The notes beneath the pieces were generated by a model. It searched no databases and was not told where the DNA came from. It worked only from the letters and a program-made list of their open reading frames with translations. Below, one piece after another: positions 16,401-25,725 of a stretch of 64,000 bases of DNA. This DNA comes from QKTW01 sp052161885 (GTDB taxonomy: Bacteria > Bacteroidota > Bacteroidia > Chitinophagales > Chitinophagaceae). Location: contig CP197396.1 of the NCBI GenBank assembly GCA_052161885.1, positions 3,410,001 through 3,474,000 on the forward strand. The letters are read 5' to 3'. Both the position numbers and the translations under genes were made by a program. Each line of letters opens with the position of its first letter. Within the stretch, counting starts at the first letter, position 1.

Positions 16401-17342
16401 TTATATAAATGTAACCTTTGACAGATCGGCCCCCATGCCTTTGAGTTCGGCATAAGTCAGCTTATCCATCATCGCGCCGTCAAAGCAGATGGTTTTGATG
16501 GCCCGGTAATATTTATTGGTCAGTGCATAAGTAGGACGGAAAGATACGTTCCTGAGCGTCGCACCATTGAATGTAGCGTCATTCAGCGCCGCTTTGTCAA
16601 ATTTGACGCCGGTAAAGGTCTGCCCGTCAAGGCACAGCCCCCGCATGTCAGAGTACTTAAAGTCCACACCATTGAAGATGCAGTTTTCGAAGACTGTTTT
16701 CCGAAGATCTGTCTTTGTCAGTTTTACACCAGTCAGTTCTGCATGCGTGAATTTTGCACCTGTCAATCCTGATGAGCTGAATACAGTGCGTACAAGAATC
16801 GTCTTATTGAAGCTCGCACCGGTCATGTCATTGGCAGTCAGTGTACAGTCTGTGAGGTTTGTCCCATCGAAATTGGCTTCCCGTATATCGCTGCCGGAAA
16901 ATGAGCTGCCGGTCAGATCCGCACCTGTAAAGTCAGAGCCGTGCAAAGCACTGCCGTTAAATTTTCTGTTATGCGCAGTAACGCCTGCGAAGTCACTTTC
17001 TGACAAATTACCCCCGCTGAAGTTGGTCAGTAAAGGCCGTTCCTGCGACAAGCCGGAAGGAGTGGTAATTTCCTGCTCTGTTTGCTCAATATGATTGTGA
17101 TCATCTGCGTTAAAGACTACTTTGTCACCCGTTGACTGAAAGTTTTCTGAAAAATAGTTAAGGTCCACATCTAATATCTCTGCGAGGCGGTTAAAAGTGA
17201 TGATATCCGGAATTGATTCTCCTCGTTCCCATTTTCCAACAGCCTGCGGACTAATGAACAGGAGTTGCGCAAGTTGCGCCTGAGATATATTTTTCTCCTT
17301 TCGTGCTTTGGCAATTTTGCTGCCGATCATTTTGGTATCCAT
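16401..17342 (-). CDS. XRE-type HTH fused to pentapeptide repeats
   Basis: A 313-residue protein. Residues 5-65 are a Cro/CI-type helix-turn-helix (ISQAQLAQLLFISPQAVGKW). Residues 65-105 are a polar linker. Residues 105-285 are a long run of pentapeptide repeats of the A(D/N)LxX kind (for example SDFTGADLTGSSFSGSD, ANFDGTNLTDCTLT), expected to form a right-handed quadrilateral beta-helix. Pentapeptide helices in Qnr/MfpA proteins mimic DNA and bind gyrase; here the HTH suggests a transcription regulator with a repeat body, but the target is not known. The start is supported by a TAACTTTG -7 box 32 bases upstream. Confidence 0.88.
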   Translation of the reverse strand: MDTKMIGSKIAKARKEKNISQAQLAQLLFISPQAVGKWERGESIPDIITFNRLAEILDVDLNYFSENFQSTGDKVVFNADDHNHIEQTEQEITTPSGLSQERPLLTNFSGGNLSESDFAGVTAHNRKFNGSALHGSDFTGADLTGSSFSGSDIREANFDGTNLTDCTLTANDMTGASFNKTILVRTVFSSSGLTGAKFTHAELTGVKLTKTDLRKTVFENCIFNGVDFKYSDMRGLCLDGQTFTGVKFDKAALNDATFNGATLRNVSFRPTYALTNKYYRAIKTICFDGAMMDKLTYAELKGMGADLSKVTFI

Positions 17343-17373
17343 ACGTGTATTGTCTTTTGTTTTTTCGACAGTA

Positions 17374-17381
17374 CAAAGTTA
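17374..17381 (-). promoter_or_regulatory. Putative -7 box for the HTH-pentapeptide gene
   Basis: Minus-strand TAACTTTG matches TAnnTTTG and lies 32 bases before the ATG. No clear -33 element was found. Confidence 0.4.
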
Positions 17382-17723
17382 TTCCGGGTAGCTGCTGTAA
17401 TCGGTAAAAACGCCGCTACTGTTAGTTGTGATTGCGCTACTTGCTGTTGTTATTTGACAACTGACGATAGCATATCAGAATTCAGGCTGTCTATTAGATT
17501 GTGAAACATTGATTTATTTAAAAAGATGGCCCGGCAAGTGGAAATTGCATTTTTGCTCCGGTGCTCCAGCTAACATTACTGCAGCCAGCCCACCAAAAAA
17601 ATAGGAACATTTTGTCTATCCACATAATATCCATCAGACCTTCTATATGTTTAACAGGCTATGTCAAAAGAGATTTATTCATTACACCCGCTATGACATC
17701 CGTTAAGTGTCAAGGCATAAAAA
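17382..17723. other. Intergenic region between the HTH-pentapeptide gene and nrdJ
   Basis: About 340 bases with no convincing gene; short plus-strand frames here have no family resemblance or start signals. It holds the upstream control region of the minus-strand HTH gene and ends at the nrdJ terminator. Confidence 0.6.
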
Positions 17724-17744
17724 AAGCCCTGCCGAAGCAGGGCT
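17720..17744 (-). terminator. Terminator of nrdJ
   Basis: Perfect stem AAGCCCTGC / GCAGGGCTT at 17724-17744, followed on the minus strand by seven T residues. Confidence 0.85.
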
Positions 17745-17758
17745 TACATTTTTATCCA

Positions 17759-20700
17759 TCAACTGCATCCTGTAGTGCTGCCGCAATTGGGACATACATA
17801 ACAGGTACCGTTTCTTAAAGTAATATTTCCGCAGTTACGGCAGGCTGGAGCATCTGCACTGGTACCCATGAGCTTTTTAATATCTGATGTAGATTGTACA
17901 GCAACCGGTTTAGGTACTATATCCGGGGCTTTTACCGGCTGCGGAGCTGTAATACGCACCTGCGAAAGCTGTTGCTGCACGGGGTTCTTCATTTCGTCCT
18001 CATCTTTTATTTTATACTGATCGGGAACATGTACCAGGTCTACACGGTCCAGGTACTCATAAGCCAATACACGGAAAATGTAATCGAGTACAGATGTTGC
18101 TGTCTTAATATTCGGATGCTCTACAACACCGGACGGCTCAAATCTTGTGAATGTAAATTTCTCCACAAACTCATCCAGCGGCACACCATATTGCAATCCT
18201 ACGGAAATAGCTATGGCAAAGCTGTTCAGCAGGCTGCGCATTGTGGCGCCTTCTTTGGCCATGTCAATAAATATTTCACCAAGAGTACCATCGCCATATT
18301 CACCGGTACGCAGGAATAGCGGCTGGCCGCCAACTTTTCCTTTAAATGTATATCCACGACGCTTGGCGGGCAATTGTTTGCGCTCTACAATACGGCTTAG
18401 CTCACGCTTCAGTTGTGTATCGGGGCTTGCCTGTACACGCTTGTTCACTTCTTCCAGCAACTCATCAATAGTAAGCTGCCCCATATCAATGATTTGGCTT
18501 ACCGGTGCTGCTGTCTCCTCTTTTACCTCTTCCGGAGTTTCTTTCTTTTTCTTCTTGTCGCTCTTATTACTCAACGGCTGACTCAGCTTCGAACCATCAC
18601 GGTAAAGTGCACAGGCCTTCAATCCCAGCTGCCAGCTGAGATAGTAGCAATCTTTAATTTCTTCTACCGTAGCTTCATTAGGCAGGTTAATCGTTTTGGA
18701 AATAGCACCGCTGATAAACGGCTGTACTGCCCCCATCATACGGATGTGTCCATGTGCATGTATGTACCGCTCTCCTTTTTTACCACATTTATTGGCACAG
18801 TCAAATACCGCAAGATCTTCTTCTTTAAGGTAAGGTGCGCCTTCCACCATCATGGTACCACATACATAATCATTTGCTGCTTCTATTTCATCATCTGTAA
18901 AACCAAGTTCATGCAGCAGACTGAAGTCGTTATCGTAATATTCCTCCGGTTTAAACCCAAGCCGCTGCAGGCATTCTTCGCCGAGTGTATAGACATTAAA
19001 CACAAAGCCGATTTCAAAGGCGCTTTCTACTGCCACATCCAGCTTGCGCAGTTCTTCACCTATAAAACCTTTTTCACTCAGGCTCTGATGGTTGATGTAA
19101 GGAGCACCTGCAAAGCTGCCATGACCTTTTGCATATTTTACAATGGCATCAATTTCTTCCGGGCGATAACCGAGGTTTTTCAAGGCTGCGGGTATAGACT
19201 GGTTGATGATCTTGAAATATCCGCCGCCTGAAAGTTTTTTGAATTTTACCAATGCAAAATCGGGTTCTACTCCCGTGGTATCACAATCCATCACCAGGCC
19301 TATTGTACCCGTTGGGGCAATTACCGTAGCCTGCGCATTGCGGTAGCCATATTGCTCACCCATCTGCACAGCTTCATCCCATGCCCTTGTAGCGGCACGC
19401 AGCAGGTCATCGGGGCAATATTTGGCATTAATACCATTGGGTTTTATTTCCAGCCCTTCATACGCATCTGTGGCATCATATGCGGCTGCACGGTGATTGC
19501 GCATCACGCGCAGCATATGCTCACGATTCCGTTCAAATTCCGGAAATGCACCGAGGGCCTTCGCCATTTCGGCAGATGTTTTATACGCTACACCATTCAT
19601 TATAGCAGTAATCGCACCTGCAATGGCACGAGCTTCTTCGCTGTCATAAGGGATGCCGCTTACCATAAGCATGGAACCAAGGTTGGCAAAACCAAGTCCC
19701 AGTGTACGGTAATCATAACTCAGCTGTGCCACTTCAGGTGAAGGGAACTGCGCCATGAGTACGGAAATTTCCAGCACTACGGTCCACAGGCGGGTCATAT
19801 ATTCAAAACCCTTTACGTCAAAGCTGTTATCTGCTTCATTGAAGAAACGGCGCAGGTTGAGCGATGCAAGATTGCATGCAGTATTGTCCAGGAACATATA
19901 TTCCGAGCATGGGTTGGAAGCCCGTATCTCCCCCCCTTCAGGACAGGTATGCCATTCGTTGATGGTGGTATTGTACTGTGTACCGGGGTCTGCGCAGCGC
20001 CATGCGGCATAGGATATCTTTTCCCATATTTCTTTTGCAGCCATTTTGCGCATCACACGTCCGTCTGTGCGGGCGGTCATTTCCCAGTCTTCATTGTTGG
20101 TGAGCCTGCGGAAAAATTCGTTCGGAATACGTACAGAGTTGTTCGAGTTCTGCCCGGAAACAGTTTTATATGCCTCGCCTTCATAATCGGATGAATATCC
20201 TGCAGCGATCAGTGCAGCCACTTTTTTCTCTTCTTCTACTTTCCAGTCTATGAAATCTATCACTTCGGGATGATCCAGGTCCAGGCATACCATTTTGGCG
20301 GCACGCCTTGTGGTTCCGCCGCTTTTAATAGCTCCAGCTGCGCGGTCTCCTATTTTCAGAAAGCTCATCAAGCCACTTGAGGTGCCGCCGCCACTCAGTT
20401 TTTCACCTTCGGCCCTTATGTTGGAATAATTGGTGCCTACCCCGGAGCCATATTTAAAAATACGCGCCTCCCGTGTCCATAGGTCCATAATACCACCGCT
20501 GTTTACAAGATCGTCGTCTACACTCAGTATAAAACAGGCATGCGGCTGCGGACGTTCATAAGCATTCTGTGAGCGCTCCAGCTTTCCGGTCAGCGGATCC
20601 ACATAGTAGTGTCCCTGTGCTTTGCCGTCTATACCATAGCTGCTGAAAAGGCCGGTATTAAACCATTGAGGGGAGTTGGGGGCACAGCTCTGGTGCAGTA

Positions 20701-21073
20701 TACTATACACCAGCTCATCATAAAATACCTGTGCGTCTTTTTCTGAAGCAAAATAACCGTATTTATCGCCCCATGAGCGCCAGCAATCAGCCATACGGTG
20801 TGCCACCTGCTTTATAGATGTTTCGCGGCCCAGGGAGCCGTCGGGCTGTGGTACGCCTGCTTTGCGGAAGTACTTTTGTGCAAGAATATCTGTAGCAATC
20901 TGCGACCAGTGTGCAGGCACTTCCACATTGGTCATTTCAAATACTTTTTCCCCGTTTGGATTACGGATCACAGAACTCCTGTAATCGTACTCAAACATAT
21001 CGTAGGGACTCACACCGTCTGTTGTATAATGGCGCTGAAAGGACAGTCCGCCGGCTTTTGTATTATCCGTCAT
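17759..21073 (-). CDS. nrdJ: Adenosylcobalamin-dependent ribonucleotide reductase (class II)
   Basis: A 1104-residue class II ribonucleotide reductase that makes deoxynucleotides with vitamin B12 coenzyme and no oxygen-dependent radical subunit. Visible are the substrate-site SCAPNSPQWFNTG, GSGVGTNYSNIR, the active-site NPCSEYMFLDNTACNLASLNL region with its Cys and Glu, and PTGTIGLVMDCDTTGVEPD. A TSCPD-type region follows at about 930-1040. The C-terminus is a Cys-rich zinc-finger-like tail (CRNCG, CYVCPNCG, CS) that normally re-reduces the active site. Length agrees with the long bacterial NrdJ form. It is flanked by its own terminator. I looked for a cobalamin riboswitch in the 220 bases upstream and saw none. 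Its activity would make the cell depend on B12. Confidence 0.96.
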   Translation of the reverse strand: MTDNTKAGGLSFQRHYTTDGVSPYDMFEYDYRSSVIRNPNGEKVFEMTNVEVPAHWSQIATDILAQKYFRKAGVPQPDGSLGRETSIKQVAHRMADCWRSWGDKYGYFASEKDAQVFYDELVYSILHQSCAPNSPQWFNTGLFSSYGIDGKAQGHYYVDPLTGKLERSQNAYERPQPHACFILSVDDDLVNSGGIMDLWTREARIFKYGSGVGTNYSNIRAEGEKLSGGGTSSGLMSFLKIGDRAAGAIKSGGTTRRAAKMVCLDLDHPEVIDFIDWKVEEEKKVAALIAAGYSSDYEGEAYKTVSGQNSNNSVRIPNEFFRRLTNNEDWEMTARTDGRVMRKMAAKEIWEKISYAAWRCADPGTQYNTTINEWHTCPEGGEIRASNPCSEYMFLDNTACNLASLNLRRFFNEADNSFDVKGFEYMTRLWTVVLEISVLMAQFPSPEVAQLSYDYRTLGLGFANLGSMLMVSGIPYDSEEARAIAGAITAIMNGVAYKTSAEMAKALGAFPEFERNREHMLRVMRNHRAAAYDATDAYEGLEIKPNGINAKYCPDDLLRAATRAWDEAVQMGEQYGYRNAQATVIAPTGTIGLVMDCDTTGVEPDFALVKFKKLSGGGYFKIINQSIPAALKNLGYRPEEIDAIVKYAKGHGSFAGAPYINHQSLSEKGFIGEELRKLDVAVESAFEIGFVFNVYTLGEECLQRLGFKPEEYYDNDFSLLHELGFTDDEIEAANDYVCGTMMVEGAPYLKEEDLAVFDCANKCGKKGERYIHAHGHIRMMGAVQPFISGAISKTINLPNEATVEEIKDCYYLSWQLGLKACALYRDGSKLSQPLSNKSDKKKKKETPEEVKEETAAPVSQIIDMGQLTIDELLEEVNKRVQASPDTQLKRELSRIVERKQLPAKRRGYTFKGKVGGQPLFLRTGEYGDGTLGEIFIDMAKEGATMRSLLNSFAIAISVGLQYGVPLDEFVEKFTFTRFEPSGVVEHPNIKTATSVLDYIFRVLAYEYLDRVDLVHVPDQYKIKDEDEMKNPVQQQLSQVRITAPQPVKAPDIVPKPVAVQSTSDIKKLMGTSADAPACRNCGNITLRNGTCYVCPNCGSTTGCS

Positions 21074-21244
21074 GGGTGCATTTTTTGGAGTTGAAAAAAG
21101 AAGAGGTTGGATTACGAATTTATCTAAAATAAGCCTGTTTCTCCCTTATAAGAAATCAACCAGCTGTGGATAAAGTCGCTAACCTGTTCATCATTAATAT
21201 ACTGCTTTTCCCGGGCATCATTTGTTATGAAAATGCTATAAAAA

Positions 21245-21278
21245 AGAGGGGCTGCTTCATCAGCAGCCCCTCCCGGTG
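21245..21278 (-). terminator. Terminator of the first GEVED/T9SS gene
   Basis: Stem GAGGGGCTGCT / AGCAGCCCCTC (21245-21271) with a T-run on the minus strand. Confidence 0.85.
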
Positions 21279-21295
21279 AAAAATTATAATCATGA

Positions 21296-24200
21296 TTATC
21301 TCACAACCAGTTTACGGATCATTTTCTCTCCGTCGGCCATTATTTCCACATAATAGATGCCTTTGGCATAACCGCCCATATCCAGGTCTTCGCGGAACAT
21401 TGAAGAAGGAGTAGTGTAGTTGCGCACTATCAGCTGCTCACCTGTAATGCTTGATACGCGGATCATCACATGGTCATATACTTTTGAAGAATTGAACTGT
21501 ACTGTAAACCTTCCTGAAGTCGGGTTCGGGAAGATACCCAGCTCTTTCAGACCGGAGATGGTGTTGATACCAGTCGGTGCTGATTTACGGAAGATAACCG
21601 TGTAATCTTCTGTTTCGCCGGATGTGTACGTACCACAGGCCATATCCGAAGGATTGTTCGGGCCTACGTTGTTGTTCAGTATTAAACGCATACCTGTTGG
21701 TACATTCGGCACTACTGCAGTCGGTATTGTTATGTTGTTAATAATATACCATCCGTTGGCAGTGCTTATATCTGATGCGAGCGGAATACGCTCAGAAGGG
21801 ATATCGTACTGCAGGTTGTTGTTGAAGTCCATGAATACAGTAAGACGTGCATCAGCATGTGTGCTTCCGGGCATTGTGTGGAATACATTCAGCTGATATG
21901 TGCTGTCTGAGAATAATTCTATAGGACCGTAGTCTGTGAAATCTGTACGGCCATGAACAGCAGATCCGTTGCGGAGGTGCGGGCCACCGGTATAGTTTAC
22001 AAAACTACCTATTGACACGGCACCAATATCTGTACTGTCATTTGCACCACCGGTAGCTATGCTGTAGCAGTAGCATTTATATGCAGGTTTGATGTTTACC
22101 GTTACAATATTTGAATAAGTTGTATCTCCGCTATTGGTACATACTATACGCAGGCGATACCAGCTGGTACCTGTAAACACCTCTGTAATGGTGTCTTTAC
22201 CTCCGGAACCGGAAACATGACTCCAGGTGCTGCCATTGTTAACAGATGTCTGCCAATCCCAGATAAGGCCGGAACGCAGTTTTTCATGCGTGGTATCTAT
22301 AAGGGTAAAGGAGTAGCCTGCACACATTGCAGTATCGCTCGTGTGTGCGGTGCCTGCATTTGTAGGACCATTACAAGGCGGATATTTAATATTTACAAGG
22401 TAGTCTTCTGTTTCACCATATGAATAGGTACCACATGGGTTAATCGTAACACCGGTACCATAAACCATAACCACACGCATGCCGGTAAGGCCTATCTGGG
22501 CTGTATCAGAGATGCGGAATGTATCAGCTACCTGTTGTGTGGTAGTTGATGTTGCACTTGTAAATACTTTCTCTGCCGGTTCAAATATACCATTGCGGTT
22601 CAAATCTATGAAGGCGCCTATAGTAGCTGCATATGCATAGCTTCCCGGATTGATCTGTGCTACAGAAATTTTATAAACGCTGTCGCGGAATAAAGCAGGG
22701 GGGGTAACTGTATAGCGGAAATCTGTATACAGGTTATTGGCATTACCGTTAGACAGGTTGGGAGTTGCGTTACCGTTATTCAGTATAGCAGCAGTGCTGT
22801 TATACGGGAACAGTGATACATTACCGATGTTTGTAAGTCCCGTATAGATTGCAGTGGAGTTGCAATAGCAATAGTAGAACTGTGCAAGGTTAACAAGATA
22901 GAAAGGCGTGGTATCTGCCATACCGGAGTTTGTACAGGTTACAATACAACGGAAATAAGTAGGCGCACTGATGTTTGCGGTAGCTATCATCTGGGCGCCG
23001 CCCGGTACGTTTGATGCTGTGATGCCATTAGTGCTCTGCTGCCACTGGTAAGTAAGGCCTGCTGCCTGGCTGTTGCCCTGCAGCTTCAGCGTAAAGTCAG
23101 CATTGGCACATGGAGTTACCGGCACCATAGTTCCTGCGGTTGGTTTACCGGCACATGGCGGAAGTATACGTACGTAGTCGATTGCAATATCACCATAGTA
23201 CTGGTAAGCGTCTTTTGCAAGGAAGCGTATTACTGTGGTAGCTGAGTTTGACACTACAGGTACAACATGCAGATCCCATCCGCCGGTGCCGGCACCGTTT
23301 AATTCGATGGGAGCAAATGTAGCACCGCCGTCTGTTGACAGCAATACATTCAGTGAATCGTTAGGATATGTAGCACCTGTTTGTGTTTTCAGGAAGTACT
23401 GCAGTTCTTTATTACCGGTAACGGTGCTGCAATCTACAAACACATCCAGTTTGCCAGGCTGTCCTACAGTGGCATAATACCCATGCCAGCGTGCAGAATA
23501 AGTACCTACGGCTGCCTGCGGTGTAGTAAGCCCTGTTGTAGCGGACGTCCAGCCGGCAGAAGCCCCCTGGTCATTACGGCGCCATGAAGAGTTACCTGTA
23601 GCCGGAGTGTTTGTCCAGTTCATCGTAGGCACATCTGTTGTAAAGCAGCGGTTAGACCAGTTTTCAAAATCTTCTACGTAAGGAATACTTGCATATAATG
23701 GCTTGGCAACATTGATCACAATTGCAGCAGTGGTATCACGAAGGCCGCTGCCAGTACAGGTCACAACCATACGATAGCGGATTGTGTCATACAGGCTTGG
23801 GGTTGTATAGTTTGCGGTATTTGCGCCGGAACCACCGGTAGCAGCACTCCAGGAGGTTGCAGTATTTGATTTCTGAATCCACTGGTAGGTCATGTTACCT
23901 GCAAGGGTAGTACCGACAGTGCTGAGCGAATACACGCTGCCCGGGCAACCGGAAAGCGGGCCGGCAGGAGAAATAGTACCTGCTACAGGCTGACCGGAAC
24001 ATGGAGGAGCTATGTATACACTGTCAAGGAAAATATCTGAATAATCATATGGGCCCCACCTTCTTCCGGTAAAGCGGACAATTGTCTGCGCAGAAGAAGA
24101 AGGTATAGGTAATGATTTGCGCGTCCAGGCTGTAGTTGTATCATATCCTGCTATCTGCGTAAAAGAAGAACCGCCGTTGGTAGATAACCATACAGTCAGG

Positions 24201-25438
24201 GAGTCATTTGCGTAATTGATATAAGGGAAGTTATTATACCAGAAATACAGTTGTTTCGCAGCAGTTGAAGCGCTGCAGTTTACATAAAGGTCCAGGTTAC
24301 CGGGAGCCTGTGTGGCAGGGCTGCCGATATAAGTACCGTATGTATGGAAACGTGCACTGTACGAACCGCTTACATACTGGTTGCCTGAAAGGTAAATACC
24401 TGAAGTAGGAGAGTACCAGTTGGCAGTGCTGCCCTGGTCGTTCCTGCGCCATGAATTGTTGCCGGTAGCAGGCTGGTTTGTCCAGTTGCTGGACGGTACG
24501 TCAGATGTTCCGCAATAGTTGTTCCAGCTCTCAAAATCCTGGATGTAAGGAATGCTCGCATATGTAGGAGATGTAGCAGAAACCTGCACACAGGCGCTTG
24601 TAGATGACTGGCTGCTGTTAGTACATGTTACAACCGCATGATAAAAGCCATTACCGGTTACAGAAAATGTATAGCTCTGGTTTGTTGCGCCGGCAATTGC
24701 CGTCCACGGACCTGAGCAGGACGTTCCGCTTTCCCACTGGTAAGTATAACCGCTTGCAATAGGCAATCCCACTGTAAGCGTCTGGGTGTTGCCTGCACAG
24801 GATGCTATAGGTCCTGCCGGAGTAACACCTGTGATAGAAGGAGCACCGGAACATGGCGGCGCTGCCACTACATTTACGAGGTAGTCGTGCACCTCACCAT
24901 AAGTGTAGCTTGTGCAGGGGTCTATTGTACCGGATGCTGCATACACCAGGCGTACGCGCATACGGTGGCTGCCTGTTGCGGCAGATAAAGGAATTGTAAG
25001 ATTGAACGTAGACGCAGATGCAGAACCGAAAGGCCCTATGATAGACGGGAACATCGCTTCTGACGCATCAAAAACGTTGTTATTATTAAAATCTATCCAT
25101 ATCTGGTAGTACTCACTGCTGGAATAGTCCGTAGTAACGGTACCTGCATAGGTGCCGCCTTGTTGCACATTCACTGCAGCTACAACAGTGGTGCGGTCTG
25201 CATAACCACCGGAGCTGCACCCCGTTGCCAGATCACTGATCGTAGATCCACTGTAACCTGTAAGGGTAAAGCTGTTAATGTCATCCTGTGCAGTACAGCC
25301 TGTAGAGTAGGAAGGTGTACAGTACTGTGCTGCTGACTGCTGCCAGCCGGCTGAAGCGATCAGCATAAAGGCGAGGTAAAGCCAGTTGTGCCTGCCCCCA
25401 CTCTTTTTTGCTTTTAATTGTGTAAATTTTTTCACCAT
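21296..25438 (-). CDS. GEVED-domain T9SS cargo protein 1
   Basis: A 1380-residue secreted protein. A long basic start with a hydrophobic core ending in SAAQ is the signal peptide. GEVED-type domain 1 (about 40-190) ends in YGEVHDYLV; Ig-like modules and two jelly-roll/choice-of-anchor modules (SIPYIQDFESW, SIPYVEDFENW, SSWRRNDQG) follow; GEVED domains 2 (YGETEDYLVNI) and 3 (SGETEDYTVIF) come near the end. The last 75 residues are a T9SS sorting domain (FPNPTSGRFTV ... KGIYYVEI, ending RKLVVR). It is likely a surface protein that binds glycans or other macromolecules; no enzyme domain is seen. The ATG at 25438 is preferred to a GTG at 25456. It is one of four tandem relatives. Confidence 0.85.
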   Translation of the reverse strand: MVKKFTQLKAKKSGGRHNWLYLAFMLIASAGWQQSAAQYCTPSYSTGCTAQDDINSFTLTGYSGSTISDLATGCSSGGYADRTTVVAAVNVQQGGTYAGTVTTDYSSSEYYQIWIDFNNNNVFDASEAMFPSIIGPFGSASASTFNLTIPLSAATGSHRMRVRLVYAASGTIDPCTSYTYGEVHDYLVNVVAAPPCSGAPSITGVTPAGPIASCAGNTQTLTVGLPIASGYTYQWESGTSCSGPWTAIAGATNQSYTFSVTGNGFYHAVVTCTNSSQSSTSACVQVSATSPTYASIPYIQDFESWNNYCGTSDVPSSNWTNQPATGNNSWRRNDQGSTANWYSPTSGIYLSGNQYVSGSYSARFHTYGTYIGSPATQAPGNLDLYVNCSASTAAKQLYFWYNNFPYINYANDSLTVWLSTNGGSSFTQIAGYDTTTAWTRKSLPIPSSSAQTIVRFTGRRWGPYDYSDIFLDSVYIAPPCSGQPVAGTISPAGPLSGCPGSVYSLSTVGTTLAGNMTYQWIQKSNTATSWSAATGGSGANTANYTTPSLYDTIRYRMVVTCTGSGLRDTTAAIVINVAKPLYASIPYVEDFENWSNRCFTTDVPTMNWTNTPATGNSSWRRNDQGASAGWTSATTGLTTPQAAVGTYSARWHGYYATVGQPGKLDVFVDCSTVTGNKELQYFLKTQTGATYPNDSLNVLLSTDGGATFAPIELNGAGTGGWDLHVVPVVSNSATTVIRFLAKDAYQYYGDIAIDYVRILPPCAGKPTAGTMVPVTPCANADFTLKLQGNSQAAGLTYQWQQSTNGITASNVPGGAQMIATANISAPTYFRCIVTCTNSGMADTTPFYLVNLAQFYYCYCNSTAIYTGLTNIGNVSLFPYNSTAAILNNGNATPNLSNGNANNLYTDFRYTVTPPALFRDSVYKISVAQINPGSYAYAATIGAFIDLNRNGIFEPAEKVFTSATSTTTQQVADTFRISDTAQIGLTGMRVVMVYGTGVTINPCGTYSYGETEDYLVNIKYPPCNGPTNAGTAHTSDTAMCAGYSFTLIDTTHEKLRSGLIWDWQTSVNNGSTWSHVSGSGGKDTITEVFTGTSWYRLRIVCTNSGDTTYSNIVTVNIKPAYKCYCYSIATGGANDSTDIGAVSIGSFVNYTGGPHLRNGSAVHGRTDFTDYGPIELFSDSTYQLNVFHTMPGSTHADARLTVFMDFNNNLQYDIPSERIPLASDISTANGWYIINNITIPTAVVPNVPTGMRLILNNNVGPNNPSDMACGTYTSGETEDYTVIFRKSAPTGINTISGLKELGIFPNPTSGRFTVQFNSSKVYDHVMIRVSSITGEQLIVRNYTTPSSMFREDLDMGGYAKGIYYVEIMADGEKMIRKLVVR

Positions 25439-25662
25439 GAATATTTTTTTAAACACCGAGTTGTAAATTATCGATTTTTTAAAAAAATTTAACTACATGA
25501 TGATGTTGTGTTCATTAATAATTAGTTATTGACGGATTTTTACAAGCACTTACACATTTAAAGTACGCGTTATAAAGAATTAACTTATTATATAAAACTA
25601 CATTTTGTTTAAAAAAAACTACATAACGACGTTATTTTTTCCGAAAAAACCGGATAATACGC

Positions 25663-25698
25663 AAAAAAACAGGGGCCTTTCGGGCCCCTGTTTTTTTA
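25663..25698. terminator. Terminator after GEVED protein 2
   Basis: Perfect stem AACAGGGGCC / GGCCCCTGTT flanked by A-run and T-run, so it can act in both directions; it lies just past the end of the minus-strand gene at 25726. Confidence 0.88.
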
Positions 25699-25725
25699 TT
25701 TTCTGATTTTTTGAACCAGAAAAGC

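Noticed and set aside
21074..21295. Cobalamin riboswitch upstream of nrdJ
   Set aside because: I could not see a B12-box-like conserved core; only the terminator of the next gene is clear.
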